14,433 bases of DNA from an uncultured Lachnospiraceae bacterium (GTDB lineage Bacteria > Bacillota > Clostridia > Lachnospirales > Lachnospiraceae): the NCBI GenBank assembly GCA_910584695.1, contig CAJUBR010000070.1:1-14433 (forward strand), in the 5' to 3' direction. Positions 7,180 through 13,622 of this stretch are shown piece by piece (within the stretch, counting starts at the first letter, position 1; every line of letters begins with the position of its first letter). The translations under genes were made by a program, and so were the position numbers. Below the pieces are notes generated by a model. It was given only the letters and a program-made list of their open reading frames with translations, was not told the origin of the DNA and ran no database searches.

Positions 7180-7232
7180 AAAAAAAAATCGGCAATTTTC
7201 ATGATTTTTTCGGCATTTTTTGGGCGATTTTT
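7180..7232. promoter_or_regulatory. Phased A/T tracts upstream of the rpmH promoter
   Basis: A nine-A run (7180-7188) is followed by T runs at 7196-7199, 7205-7210, 7216-7221 and 7228-7232. Centre-to-centre distances are about 13.5, 10, 11 and 11.5 bp, so the T runs repeat close to the helical turn. Such phasing is known to give intrinsically bent DNA. The array ends 2 bp before the -35 of the rpmH promoter, so it may act as an UP-like or bending element, or belong to the origin. Confidence 0.5.
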
Positions 7233-7234
7233 AC

Positions 7235-7263
7235 TTGACGTGAATGGCAATTTCCATTATAAT
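7235..7263 (+). promoter_or_regulatory. Strong sigma-A-type promoter for rpmH (P1)
   Basis: TTGACG (7235-7240), a 17-bp spacer, and a perfect TATAAT (7258-7263). This is near-consensus for the housekeeping sigma factor and by far the best promoter in the window. Transcription would start near 7270, leaving a leader of about 100 nt before rpmH. Confidence 0.85.
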
Positions 7264-7309
7264 CGTAATGATATTTTCTAACACAGATTGTTTTTTTAAA
7301 ATAAAATGT

Positions 7310-7338
7310 TTGCCTTTTAAATAGTATCATAATATGAT
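7310..7338 (+). promoter_or_regulatory. Possible second rpmH promoter (P2)
   Basis: TTGCCT (7310-7315), a 17-bp spacer and TATGAT (7333-7338). The -10 has one mismatch and the -35 two. Start would be near 7345, just 8-9 nt before the rpmH SD. Weaker than P1, but the geometry is right. Confidence 0.4.
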
Positions 7339-7369
7339 TGGAAAGGTTTCAAAAGGAGGTGTACCGATT

Positions 7370-7504
7370 ATGAAAATGACATTTCAGCCGAAGAACAGAC
7401 AGAGAAAGAAAGTTCATGGTTTCAGGAAGAGAATGAGTACTCCGGGAGGAAGAAAGGTTCTGGCAGCCAGAAGAGCAAAGGGAAGAAAGAGATTATCAGC
7501 ATAG
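7370..7504 (+). CDS. rpmH: 50S ribosomal protein L34
   Basis: L34 is a small, very basic protein of the large ribosomal subunit. Seen: a 44-residue ORF beginning MKMTFQPKNRQRKKVHGFRK and ending ARRAKGRKRLSA, with the family hallmark GFRKRM followed by STPGGRKVLAARRAKGR. Length equals the usual 44-47 residues. AAAGGAGG (7352-7359) is a near-perfect SD about 10 nt upstream. It is the first gene of the rightward arm, directly beside oriC, as in most bacteria. It has a near-consensus promoter upstream, and a hairpin terminator begins within its stop codon. This matches a need for much more L34 than RNase P protein. Confidence 0.98.
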   Translation: MKMTFQPKNRQRKKVHGFRKRMSTPGGRKVLAARRAKGRKRLSA

Positions 7505-7528
7505 GTCACAGTTACTGTGACCTTTTTT
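7503..7528 (+). terminator. Intrinsic terminator/attenuator between rpmH and rnpA
   Basis: Arms AGGTCACAG (7503-7511) and CTGTGACCT (7515-7523) are perfectly complementary over nine pairs around a 3-nt TTA loop, followed by a six-T run ending at 7528. The left arm includes the last two bases of the rpmH stop codon. No promoter is evident between it and rnpA, so rnpA and the genes after it probably depend on read-through. Confidence 0.9.
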
Positions 7529-7570
7529 CTCTTGCGGGGATAACCTGCGAAAGGAGCATGTTCATTTTAT

Positions 7571-7918
7571 ATGAATTTCTCAGATTCTTTGAAAAAAAAC
7601 TACGATTTCAAGAATGTTTATAAAAAAGGAAAGTCTTATGCCAACAGATATCTGGTAATGTATGTGTTAGAAAATAATACGGATCAGAACAGGCTTGGAA
7701 TATCGGTTAGTAAAAAAGTAGGAAACAGTGTTGTTCGTCACAGAGTAACAAGACTGGTGAGAGAAAGTTACCGGCTGCATGAAAATATATTTAATAGTGG
7801 TTTAGATATAGTAGTCGTAGCAAGAAACAATGCGTCGTCGGCTTCTTACGCTGATATTGAGAGCGCATTATTACATCTCGGAAAACTTCATCATATATTA
7901 AAGATATTTTTTTATTGA
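7571..7918 (+). CDS. rnpA: Ribonuclease P protein component
   Basis: RnpA is the protein subunit of RNase P; it binds the catalytic RNA and the 5' leader of pre-tRNA during 5'-end maturation. Seen: 115 residues, normal length, starting MNFSDSLKKNYDFKNVYKKGKSYANRYLVMYV, whose aromatic residues line the leader-binding cleft. The RNR motif region reads SKKVGNSVVRHRVTRLVRESYR (47-68), with His where the classical RNR asparagine stands and Thr for the usual Lys. The rest, ending LLHLGKLHHILKIFFY, fits the family. The SD AAGGAG (7551-7556) is 14 nt upstream, longer than ideal, and no in-frame alternative start lies closer. It follows rpmH across a terminator and precedes yidD by 56 nt. Confidence 0.97.
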   Translation: MNFSDSLKKNYDFKNVYKKGKSYANRYLVMYVLENNTDQNRLGISVSKKVGNSVVRHRVTRLVRESYRLHENIFNSGLDIVVVARNNASSASYADIESALLHLGKLHHILKIFFY

Positions 7919-7974
7919 AAGTTATTTCTTTTTGGATATGGAATAGAAATGGGAAGATGGAGTTGGATTTGAAA

Positions 7975-8190
7975 ATGGTTATGAAAAAATTACTTATTTA
8001 CATGATTAAATTCTATAGAAAGTATATATCTCCTATGAAATCCACAAAATGTCCTTATTTTCCGACTTGTTCGGAGTATGGATTGGAAGCGGTCAGCAGA
8101 TACGGCGCTTTGAAAGGCGGATGTATGGCGGCGTGGAGAATTATCAGGTGTAATCCTTTTTCAAAGGGAGGATATGATCCTGTTCCGTAG
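7975..8190 (+). CDS. yidD: Membrane protein insertion efficiency factor YidD
   Basis: YidD is a small membrane-associated protein that assists insertion of YidC substrates; its gene usually sits between rnpA and yidC, as here. Seen: an N-terminal amphipathic stretch (MKKLLIYMIKFYRKYISP), then the family core with KCPYFPTCSEYGLEAVSRYGALKGG, RIIRCNPFSKGGYDPVP and three conserved cysteines. About 69-71 residues, typical. The start is uncertain. The frame is open back to a TTG overlapping the rnpA stop (7915), with ATGs at 7957, 7975 and 7981. I choose 7975 because GGAG (7959-7962) is 12 nt upstream and the residues before MKK are not conserved; 7981 gives the family-length 69 residues. Confidence 0.92.
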   Translation: MVMKKLLIYMIKFYRKYISPMKSTKCPYFPTCSEYGLEAVSRYGALKGGCMAAWRIIRCNPFSKGGYDPVP

Positions 8191-8228
8191 AATCGAATTT
8201 TGTATCTTATTTTTTAGGAGGAAAGAAA

Positions 8229-9527
8229 TTGTCAGGTATAATTTTAACCCAGAATCAGACTTTTATTATAGGGCCGGTTGCTCAGATTCTTGGCTATATA
8301 ATGGAAGGAATCTTTTTCTGTCTGGATAAGATTGGTATTCCAAATATCGGTCTTGCAATTATTTTATTTACGATCGTAGTGAATCTTCTTATGCTGCCTC
8401 TTACCATTAAACAGCAGAAATTTTCAAAACTGTCGGCTAAGATGAATCCGGAACTTCAGGCTATTCAGGCAAAATATAAGAACAAAAAAGATAATGAATC
8501 CATGATGAAAATGAATGAGGAGACGCAGGCCGTATATGCAAAATACGGAGTTTCTCCTACCGGAAGCTGTGTACAGCTCATTATACAGATGCCCATTCTT
8601 TTTGCTTTGTATCGTGTTATTTATGCAATGCCGGCTTATGTCGGAAAGATTAAAGAAGCATTTTTACCTTTGGTGGACAAGCTGATCTCGCAGGCTGGAA
8701 GCGCTGATTTTATCCAGACTTTTAGGGATGCCGCCATGTTTGCAAAGCAATTTAGTAATGAAGCTTTTACGGGAGGCAATACACAGTATATACAGAACAC
8801 ATTTATAGATGTGCTGAATCGGGCTTCCACTGCAGAATGGCATAGTATTTCGGAACAGTTTCCCTCCCTGTCTGCAGATGTGGATGCTACGGTGGCTATT
8901 TTAGAGAGATATAATAATTTCCTTGGATTGAATATAGGAAATTCTCCTTCTTATATTGTTCACGAAGCCTTGGACAGCGGGACATATCTGATGGTAATAG
9001 CAGCTTTGGCAGTTCCGTTATTGTCCGCCCTGACACAATGGATCAATACAAAGTTAATGCCCCAGGCGGAATCAAACAATAATAATCAGGATAATCCGAT
9101 GGCTTCTTCCATGAAAACAATGAATATCATGATGCCGGTCATGTCGGCGATATTCTGCTATTCTCTTCCTGCAGGTATGGGTTTATACTGGATTGCCGGT
9201 TCTGTGGTGAGAAGTATTCAGCAGATTGTTATTAATAAACATATTGATAAAATGGATTTGGAAGAAATCATTAAAAAGAATGTTGAGAAAAATAAGAAGA
9301 AAATAGAAAAACGGGGTGTTACTGCCAAGATGCTGAATGATTACGCGACGATGAATACAAAGACACTGGCATCAAAGGCAAATTCTGCTTCTACCATGAC
9401 ACAGGAAGAAAAAGAAGAAGCAATCAGAAAGTCTACGGAATATTACAATAAAAATTCAAAACAAGGGAGTATAGCTTCTAAAGCCAATATGGTAAAACAG
9501 TATAATGAGAAGAATAATCGGAAATAG
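8229..9527 (+). CDS. yidC: Membrane protein insertase, YidC/Oxa1 family
   Basis: This inserts and folds inner-membrane proteins, alone or with SecYEG. Seen: 432 residues with hydrophobic segments near 12-32, 40-60, 112-136, 250-270, 298-313 and 315-335. The family block LAIILFTIVVNLLMLPLTIKQ (42-62) is followed by the cytoplasmic helical hairpin, PTGSCVQLIIQMPILFALYRV and the Lys-rich tail (about 345-432). The start is TTG, with AGGAGG (8216-8221) at 7-nt spacing. Three points differ from B. subtilis SpoIIIJ. There is no lipoprotein signal. Residue 52 is Asn where the hydrophilic-groove Arg normally stands. An extracytoplasmic loop of about 110 residues (139-249) lies between the second and third conserved segments. 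The order rnpA-yidD-yidC-jag is conserved. Confidence 0.95.
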   Translation: MSGIILTQNQTFIIGPVAQILGYIMEGIFFCLDKIGIPNIGLAIILFTIVVNLLMLPLTIKQQKFSKLSAKMNPELQAIQAKYKNKKDNESMMKMNEETQAVYAKYGVSPTGSCVQLIIQMPILFALYRVIYAMPAYVGKIKEAFLPLVDKLISQAGSADFIQTFRDAAMFAKQFSNEAFTGGNTQYIQNTFIDVLNRASTAEWHSISEQFPSLSADVDATVAILERYNNFLGLNIGNSPSYIVHEALDSGTYLMVIAALAVPLLSALTQWINTKLMPQAESNNNNQDNPMASSMKTMNIMMPVMSAIFCYSLPAGMGLYWIAGSVVRSIQQIVINKHIDKMDLEEIIKKNVEKNKKKIEKRGVTAKMLNDYATMNTKTLASKANSASTMTQEEKEEAIRKSTEYYNKNSKQGSIASKANMVKQYNEKNNRK

Positions 9528-9541
9528 AGGGAGGTATAAAA

Positions 9542-10165
9542 ATGGATTATATTCAGGTATCGGCAAAAACAGTTAATGACGCAATTACTGAGGCTTGTCA
9601 AAAGCTGCTTGTGACAAGTGATAAGCTGGAATATGAAGTAATAGAAGAAGGCTCTTCAGGGTTTCTTGGAATAGGTTCCAAGCCGGCGGTTATTAAGGCA
9701 AAAGTTAAAAATACCGTTTCAGATAATGCAAAGCAGTTTTTAAGCGATGTATTTGATGCCATGAAACTTACAGTAGTGATCGATGTGAAATATGATGAAC
9801 TTGACAATTCAATGGATATTGATCTAAGCGGGGATGAGATGGGAGTCCTAATCGGAAAGAGAGGACAAACATTAGATTCATTACAGTATCTGGTATCTTT
9901 GGTGGTAAATAAGGAATCGGAAAATTATATACGGGTTAAAGTGGATACAGAAAATTACAGGCAGAGAAGAAAAGAAACATTGGAAAATCTTGCTAAGAAT
10001 ATTGCTTATAAGGTTAAGAGAACAAAACGGTCCGTTTCGTTAGAACCGATGAATCCTTATGAGAGAAGAATTATCCATTCGGCTCTGCAGAATGACAAAT
10101 ATGTAACTACCCATAGTGAGGGGGATGAACCATTCAGGAGAGTGGTAGTCACACTCAAGAGATAA
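9542..10165 (+). CDS. jag: Jag/KhpB RNA-binding protein (Jag-N, KH and R3H domains)
   Basis: Jag (SpoIIIJ-associated protein, called KhpB or EloR in streptococci) is an RNA-binding regulator tied to cell division and elongation, often with KhpA. Seen: 207 residues. The Jag-N domain (1-54) holds the GSSGFLGIGSKPA turn (37-49). A KH domain (about 75-135) has the GKRG loop (105-108). An R3H domain (about 140-207) has RRIIH (175-179), ending GDEPFRRVVVTLKR. AGGGAGG (9528-9534) lies 7 nt before the ATG, and it starts 14 nt after yidC, so the two are cotranscribed. A hairpin terminator follows 6 nt after the stop, so jag ends this segment. The Jag-N to KH linker is short, about 20 residues. Confidence 0.95.
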   Translation: MDYIQVSAKTVNDAITEACQKLLVTSDKLEYEVIEEGSSGFLGIGSKPAVIKAKVKNTVSDNAKQFLSDVFDAMKLTVVIDVKYDELDNSMDIDLSGDEMGVLIGKRGQTLDSLQYLVSLVVNKESENYIRVKVDTENYRQRRKETLENLAKNIAYKVKRTKRSVSLEPMNPYERRIIHSALQNDKYVTTHSEGDEPFRRVVVTLKR

Positions 10166-10171
10166 TTTAAG

Positions 10172-10209
10172 AAAAAAGAACTGCCGTATCGTTGCTGCAG
10201 TTCTTTTTT
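10172..10209. terminator. Terminator after jag, symmetrical in both directions
   Basis: Arms 10172-10184 (A6 then GAACTGC) and 10197-10209 (GCAGTTC then T6) form 13 pairs around a 12-nt loop. The A run on one side and T run on the other make it a usable terminator on either strand. It begins 6 nt after the jag stop and separates the rnpA-yidD-yidC-jag segment from mnmE. I found no convincing promoter in the 41 nt between it and mnmE. Confidence 0.85.
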
Positions 10210-10250
10210 ATAAAATGGAGATTTATTGCGTGGAATAGGATGGATGAATT

Positions 10251-11636
10251 ATGAAGAATACGATAGCTGCTGCCGCTACTGCAATGTCCGAAGCAGGAAT
10301 CGGAATTGTCAGGGTGAGCGGAGAGGATGCCATAGAGATTGTAAATAAAATTTTTCAGACAAAATCCGGTAAGAAGAAATTGATTGATTTTGATTCTCAT
10401 ACGATTCATTATGGATTTATAGTAGATGAGGAAAATAAAGTAATTGATGAAGTCATGGTAAGTTTAATGAAGGCTCCGCATAGCTATACTGCAGAAAATA
10501 CAGTGGAAATCAACTGTCACGGCGGAGTGCTGGTGGTTAACCGGGTATTGGAAGCCGTGATTCAAAATGGCGCCCGTTTGGCAGAACCCGGAGAATTTAC
10601 AAAAAGGGCTTTTTTAAATGGAAGGATTGATTTATCCAAAGCAGAAGCCGTGATGGATATCATTCATTCAAAAAATCAATTTGCATTGGAAAGTTCGGTG
10701 AAACAGCTTAGAGGCTCTGTTTCAGTCATCATAAAAAAACTGAGAAAAGAATTGATATATGAAATTGCTTTTATCGAATCAGCCCTGGATGACCCGGAGC
10801 ATATCAGCTTAGAAGGCTATCCGGAAAACTTGATGGGAAAAACAAAAGAAATTCTTTTGGAACTTAAAAAACTTCTAGATTATTCGGACAGCGGGAAAAT
10901 GTTAAAAGAAGGTATCAATACAGTGATCGTTGGAAAGCCCAATGCAGGAAAATCTTCTTTATTAAATCTTTTGGTTGGTGAAGACAGGGCAATTGTGACA
11001 GATATTGCCGGAACAACAAGGGATGTATTGGAGGAAAGCATTAAACTTCACGGAATCAGTTTAAATATCATTGACACGGCGGGTATTCGGTCTACGGAAG
11101 ATACAGTGGAAAAGATTGGTGTGGAAAAGGCAAAAAAATATGCTTTGGATGCGGATTTAATCATTTATATGGTGGATAGTTCCGTTCCTTTGGATGAGAG
11201 TGATTATGAGATCATAGGGATGATTGGGAATAAAAAAGCAATTGTTCTTTTGAATAAGACGGATTTGGATACAGTTGTTACAGAAGAAATGCTGGCAAAA
11301 ATATTTGAAAAAGAAGATATTGTAATTATTAAGACTTCTACAAAAGAGAATACGGGAATCGATATATTTGAGGATAAGATAAAAGAAATGTTTTTTAAAG
11401 GAGAAATCTCTTTTAATGATGAAGTAGTGATTACAAATATGCGGCATAAAGAAGCAATTCAACATGCTTATGAAAGTATGCTTCAAGTAAAGAAAAGTCT
11501 GGAGGATCATATGCCGGAAGATTTTTATTCGATTGACTTAATGAGCGCCTATGCTTCTCTTGGTACGATTATCGGAGAGGAAGTGGAAGAGGATTTGGTC
11601 AATGAGATATTCTCAAAATTCTGTATGGGTAAATAA
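10251..11636 (+). CDS. mnmE: tRNA modification GTPase MnmE
   Basis: MnmE (TrmE) works with MnmG to build the (carboxymethyl)aminomethyl group on U34 of tRNAs that read two-fold degenerate codons. Seen: 461 residues. The N-terminal formyl-THF-binding domain starts MKNTIAAAATAMSEAGIGIVRVSG. A helical domain surrounds the G domain, which has G1 GKPNAGKS (228-235), the K-loop/G2 segment TDIAGTTRD (250-258), G3 DTAG (275-278) and G4 NKTD (335-338). The C-terminal FCMGK has Cys458 at the conserved catalytic position. The SD is modest (AGGA, 10 nt upstream). It lies 85 nt after jag beyond a terminator, and 18 nt before mnmG, its functional partner. Confidence 0.97.
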   Translation: MKNTIAAAATAMSEAGIGIVRVSGEDAIEIVNKIFQTKSGKKKLIDFDSHTIHYGFIVDEENKVIDEVMVSLMKAPHSYTAENTVEINCHGGVLVVNRVLEAVIQNGARLAEPGEFTKRAFLNGRIDLSKAEAVMDIIHSKNQFALESSVKQLRGSVSVIIKKLRKELIYEIAFIESALDDPEHISLEGYPENLMGKTKEILLELKKLLDYSDSGKMLKEGINTVIVGKPNAGKSSLLNLLVGEDRAIVTDIAGTTRDVLEESIKLHGISLNIIDTAGIRSTEDTVEKIGVEKAKKYALDADLIIYMVDSSVPLDESDYEIIGMIGNKKAIVLLNKTDLDTVVTEEMLAKIFEKEDIVIIKTSTKENTGIDIFEDKIKEMFFKGEISFNDEVVITNMRHKEAIQHAYESMLQVKKSLEDHMPEDFYSIDLMSAYASLGTIIGEEVEEDLVNEIFSKFCMGK

Positions 11637-11654
11637 ACGGAGGAATATTATAAA

Positions 11655-13622
11655 ATGGGTATGACGCAGATAAGGGAAAAAGTAGATGTATGTGTGGTAG
11701 GAGCAGGTCATGCCGGATGTGAAGCTGCACTTGCCTGTGCAAGAATGGGATTGGAAACAATTATATTTACCGTCAGTGTGGATAGTATTGCCTTGATGCC
11801 CTGCAATCCGAATGTAGGAGGTTCTTCCAAGGGACATTTGGTGAGAGAGGTGGATGCGCTTGGCGGAGAAATGGGAAAGAATATAGATAAGACTTTTATT
11901 CAGTCTAAGATGCTGAATATTTCTAAAGGTCCTGCGGTACATTCTTTAAGGGCACAGGCAGATAAGGCGGAATATTCCCGATCTATGAGGAAAGTTTTGG
12001 AAAATCAGGAACATTTAACGGTTAAGCAGGCGGAAGTATGTGAGCTATTGGCGGAAGATACAGAAAGCTTTGAAAATAAAACAGCAAAAAAAAAGATAAC
12101 CGGAATAAAAACTTTCACGGGGGCGGTTTATGAATGCAAATCGGTAATTTTATGTACAGGAACCTATTTAAGAGCAAGGTGTTTATGCGGTGAAGCGATT
12201 ACCCACACAGGACCTAATGGTTTGCAGGCAGCAAACTACCTGACGGATTCTTTAAAAAATCTCGGAATAGAAATGAGGAGATTTAAGACAGGAACCCCTG
12301 CGAGGATGGATAAGAGAAGTCTGGATTTTTCAAAAATGGAGGAGCAGTTTGGTGATGAAAAAGTCGTTCCTTTTTCTTTTTCTACAAATCCGGAAGATGT
12401 GCAGATTGAGCAGGTATCTTGCTGGCTGACTTATACAAATGAGAAAACTCATGAAATCATACGTGGAAATTTGGACCGTTCACCCATTTATGCAGGTGTG
12501 ATAGAGGGAACAGGTCCAAGATACTGCCCTTCTATTGAGGATAAAGTCGTAAAATTTGCAGATAAAGAAAGACATCAGGTATTTATTGAACCGGAAGGAC
12601 TGCATACAAATGAAATGTATGTGGGAGGAATGTCTTCGTCACTTCCGGAAGATGTGCAGCTGGCCATGTATCGTACGGTTCCCGGATTGGAAAATTGTAA
12701 GATGGTAAGGAATGCTTATGCGATTGAATATGACTGCATTAATCCAAGACAATTGTTTCCGACTTTGGAATTTAAGGAAATCAAAGGACTTTTCAGCGGC
12801 GGACAGTTTAATGGAAGCAGTGGTTATGAAGAGGCGGCGGCACAGGGATTGATTGCAGGAATAAATGCGGCGCTTTCAATTCTTGGAAAAGAGCAGATGA
12901 TAATAGACCGTTCAGAGGCATATATAGGGGTTCTGATTGACGATTTGGTAACAAAAGATAATTTTGAACCCTATCGGATGATGACTTCGAGGGCAGAATA
13001 CCGGCTTTTACTTCGTCAGGATAATGCAGATCTGCGTCTTCGGGAAAAGGGTTATCAGGCAGGACTTGTTCCAGAGGAAATTTATCAGGCGACTCTTAAA
13101 AAGAAGGCATTGATAGATGCGGAAGTGGAACGTTTAAAAAATTTATTAGTTGGCGCTTCTAAACATGTACAGGATTTTTTAATTTCAAAAGAGAGTTCTC
13201 CGTTAAAGACAGGTACAAATATGGCGGAATTAATGTGCCGGCCGGAATTATCTTATGGTTTGCTGGCAGAACTTGATAAAGATAGAAAACCTTTGCCGGA
13301 GGATGTGATTGAACAGGTAGAAATTGAAATTAAATATGAAGGATATATTGCGAGACAGTTGCGTCAGGTTCAGCAGTTTAAGAAGATGGAAAAGAAAAAA
13401 ATTCCAAAGGAGCTGGATTATCGTGATATTCAGAGTCTGCGTTTGGAGGCAAGACAGAAGCTTATTTCTTATAAACCGGTATCAGTCGGACAGGCGTCCA
13501 GAATATCAGGAGTATCTCCGGCTGATATTTCCGTATTACTTGTCTATTTGGAACAGTATAATAATGGAAAGCAGCCAGATGGAAAAGGATGTCATCGGTT
13601 AGAAAGGAGTGATAAAATATAA
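11655..13622 (+). CDS. mnmG: tRNA uridine-5-carboxymethylaminomethyl modification enzyme MnmG
   Basis: MnmG (GidA) is the FAD- and NADH-dependent partner of MnmE in U34 modification. Seen: 655 residues. The FAD-binding Rossmann motif is VVGAGHAGCEAALA (14-27), and the family signature MPCNPNVGGSSKGHLVREVDALGGEMG (48-74) includes Cys50. Further motifs are RRFKTGTPAR, the second signature LFSGGQFNGSSGYEEAAAQGL and a helical tRNA/MnmE-binding C-terminus with RISGVSPADISVLLVYLEQ. About 20 poorly conserved residues follow it; they overlap the rsmG SD. GGAGG (11639-11643) lies 11 nt before the chosen ATG; a second ATG two codons on is less well spaced. The rsmG ATG follows its stop with no gap. Confidence 0.97.
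   Translation: MGMTQIREKVDVCVVGAGHAGCEAALACARMGLETIIFTVSVDSIALMPCNPNVGGSSKGHLVREVDALGGEMGKNIDKTFIQSKMLNISKGPAVHSLRAQADKAEYSRSMRKVLENQEHLTVKQAEVCELLAEDTESFENKTAKKKITGIKTFTGAVYECKSVILCTGTYLRARCLCGEAITHTGPNGLQAANYLTDSLKNLGIEMRRFKTGTPARMDKRSLDFSKMEEQFGDEKVVPFSFSTNPEDVQIEQVSCWLTYTNEKTHEIIRGNLDRSPIYAGVIEGTGPRYCPSIEDKVVKFADKERHQVFIEPEGLHTNEMYVGGMSSSLPEDVQLAMYRTVPGLENCKMVRNAYAIEYDCINPRQLFPTLEFKEIKGLFSGGQFNGSSGYEEAAAQGLIAGINAALSILGKEQMIIDRSEAYIGVLIDDLVTKDNFEPYRMMTSRAEYRLLLRQDNADLRLREKGYQAGLVPEEIYQATLKKKALIDAEVERLKNLLVGASKHVQDFLISKESSPLKTGTNMAELMCRPELSYGLLAELDKDRKPLPEDVIEQVEIEIKYEGYIARQLRQVQQFKKMEKKKIPKELDYRDIQSLRLEARQKLISYKPVSVGQASRISGVSPADISVLLVYLEQYNNGKQPDGKGCHRLERSDKI

Noticed and set aside
7915..7974. 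yidD starting at the TTG that overlaps the rnpA stop
   Set aside because: No SD precedes it, and the 20 added residues do not resemble YidD N-termini.
11157..11510. Open frame of 117 codons on the minus strand inside mnmE
   Set aside because: It lies wholly antisense to a well-conserved gene, has Cys/His/Phe-rich composition typical of shadow frames and matches no family I know.
11613..11942. Open frame of 109 codons on minus over the mnmG start
   Set aside because: Antisense to the conserved FAD-binding region of mnmG; no independent support.
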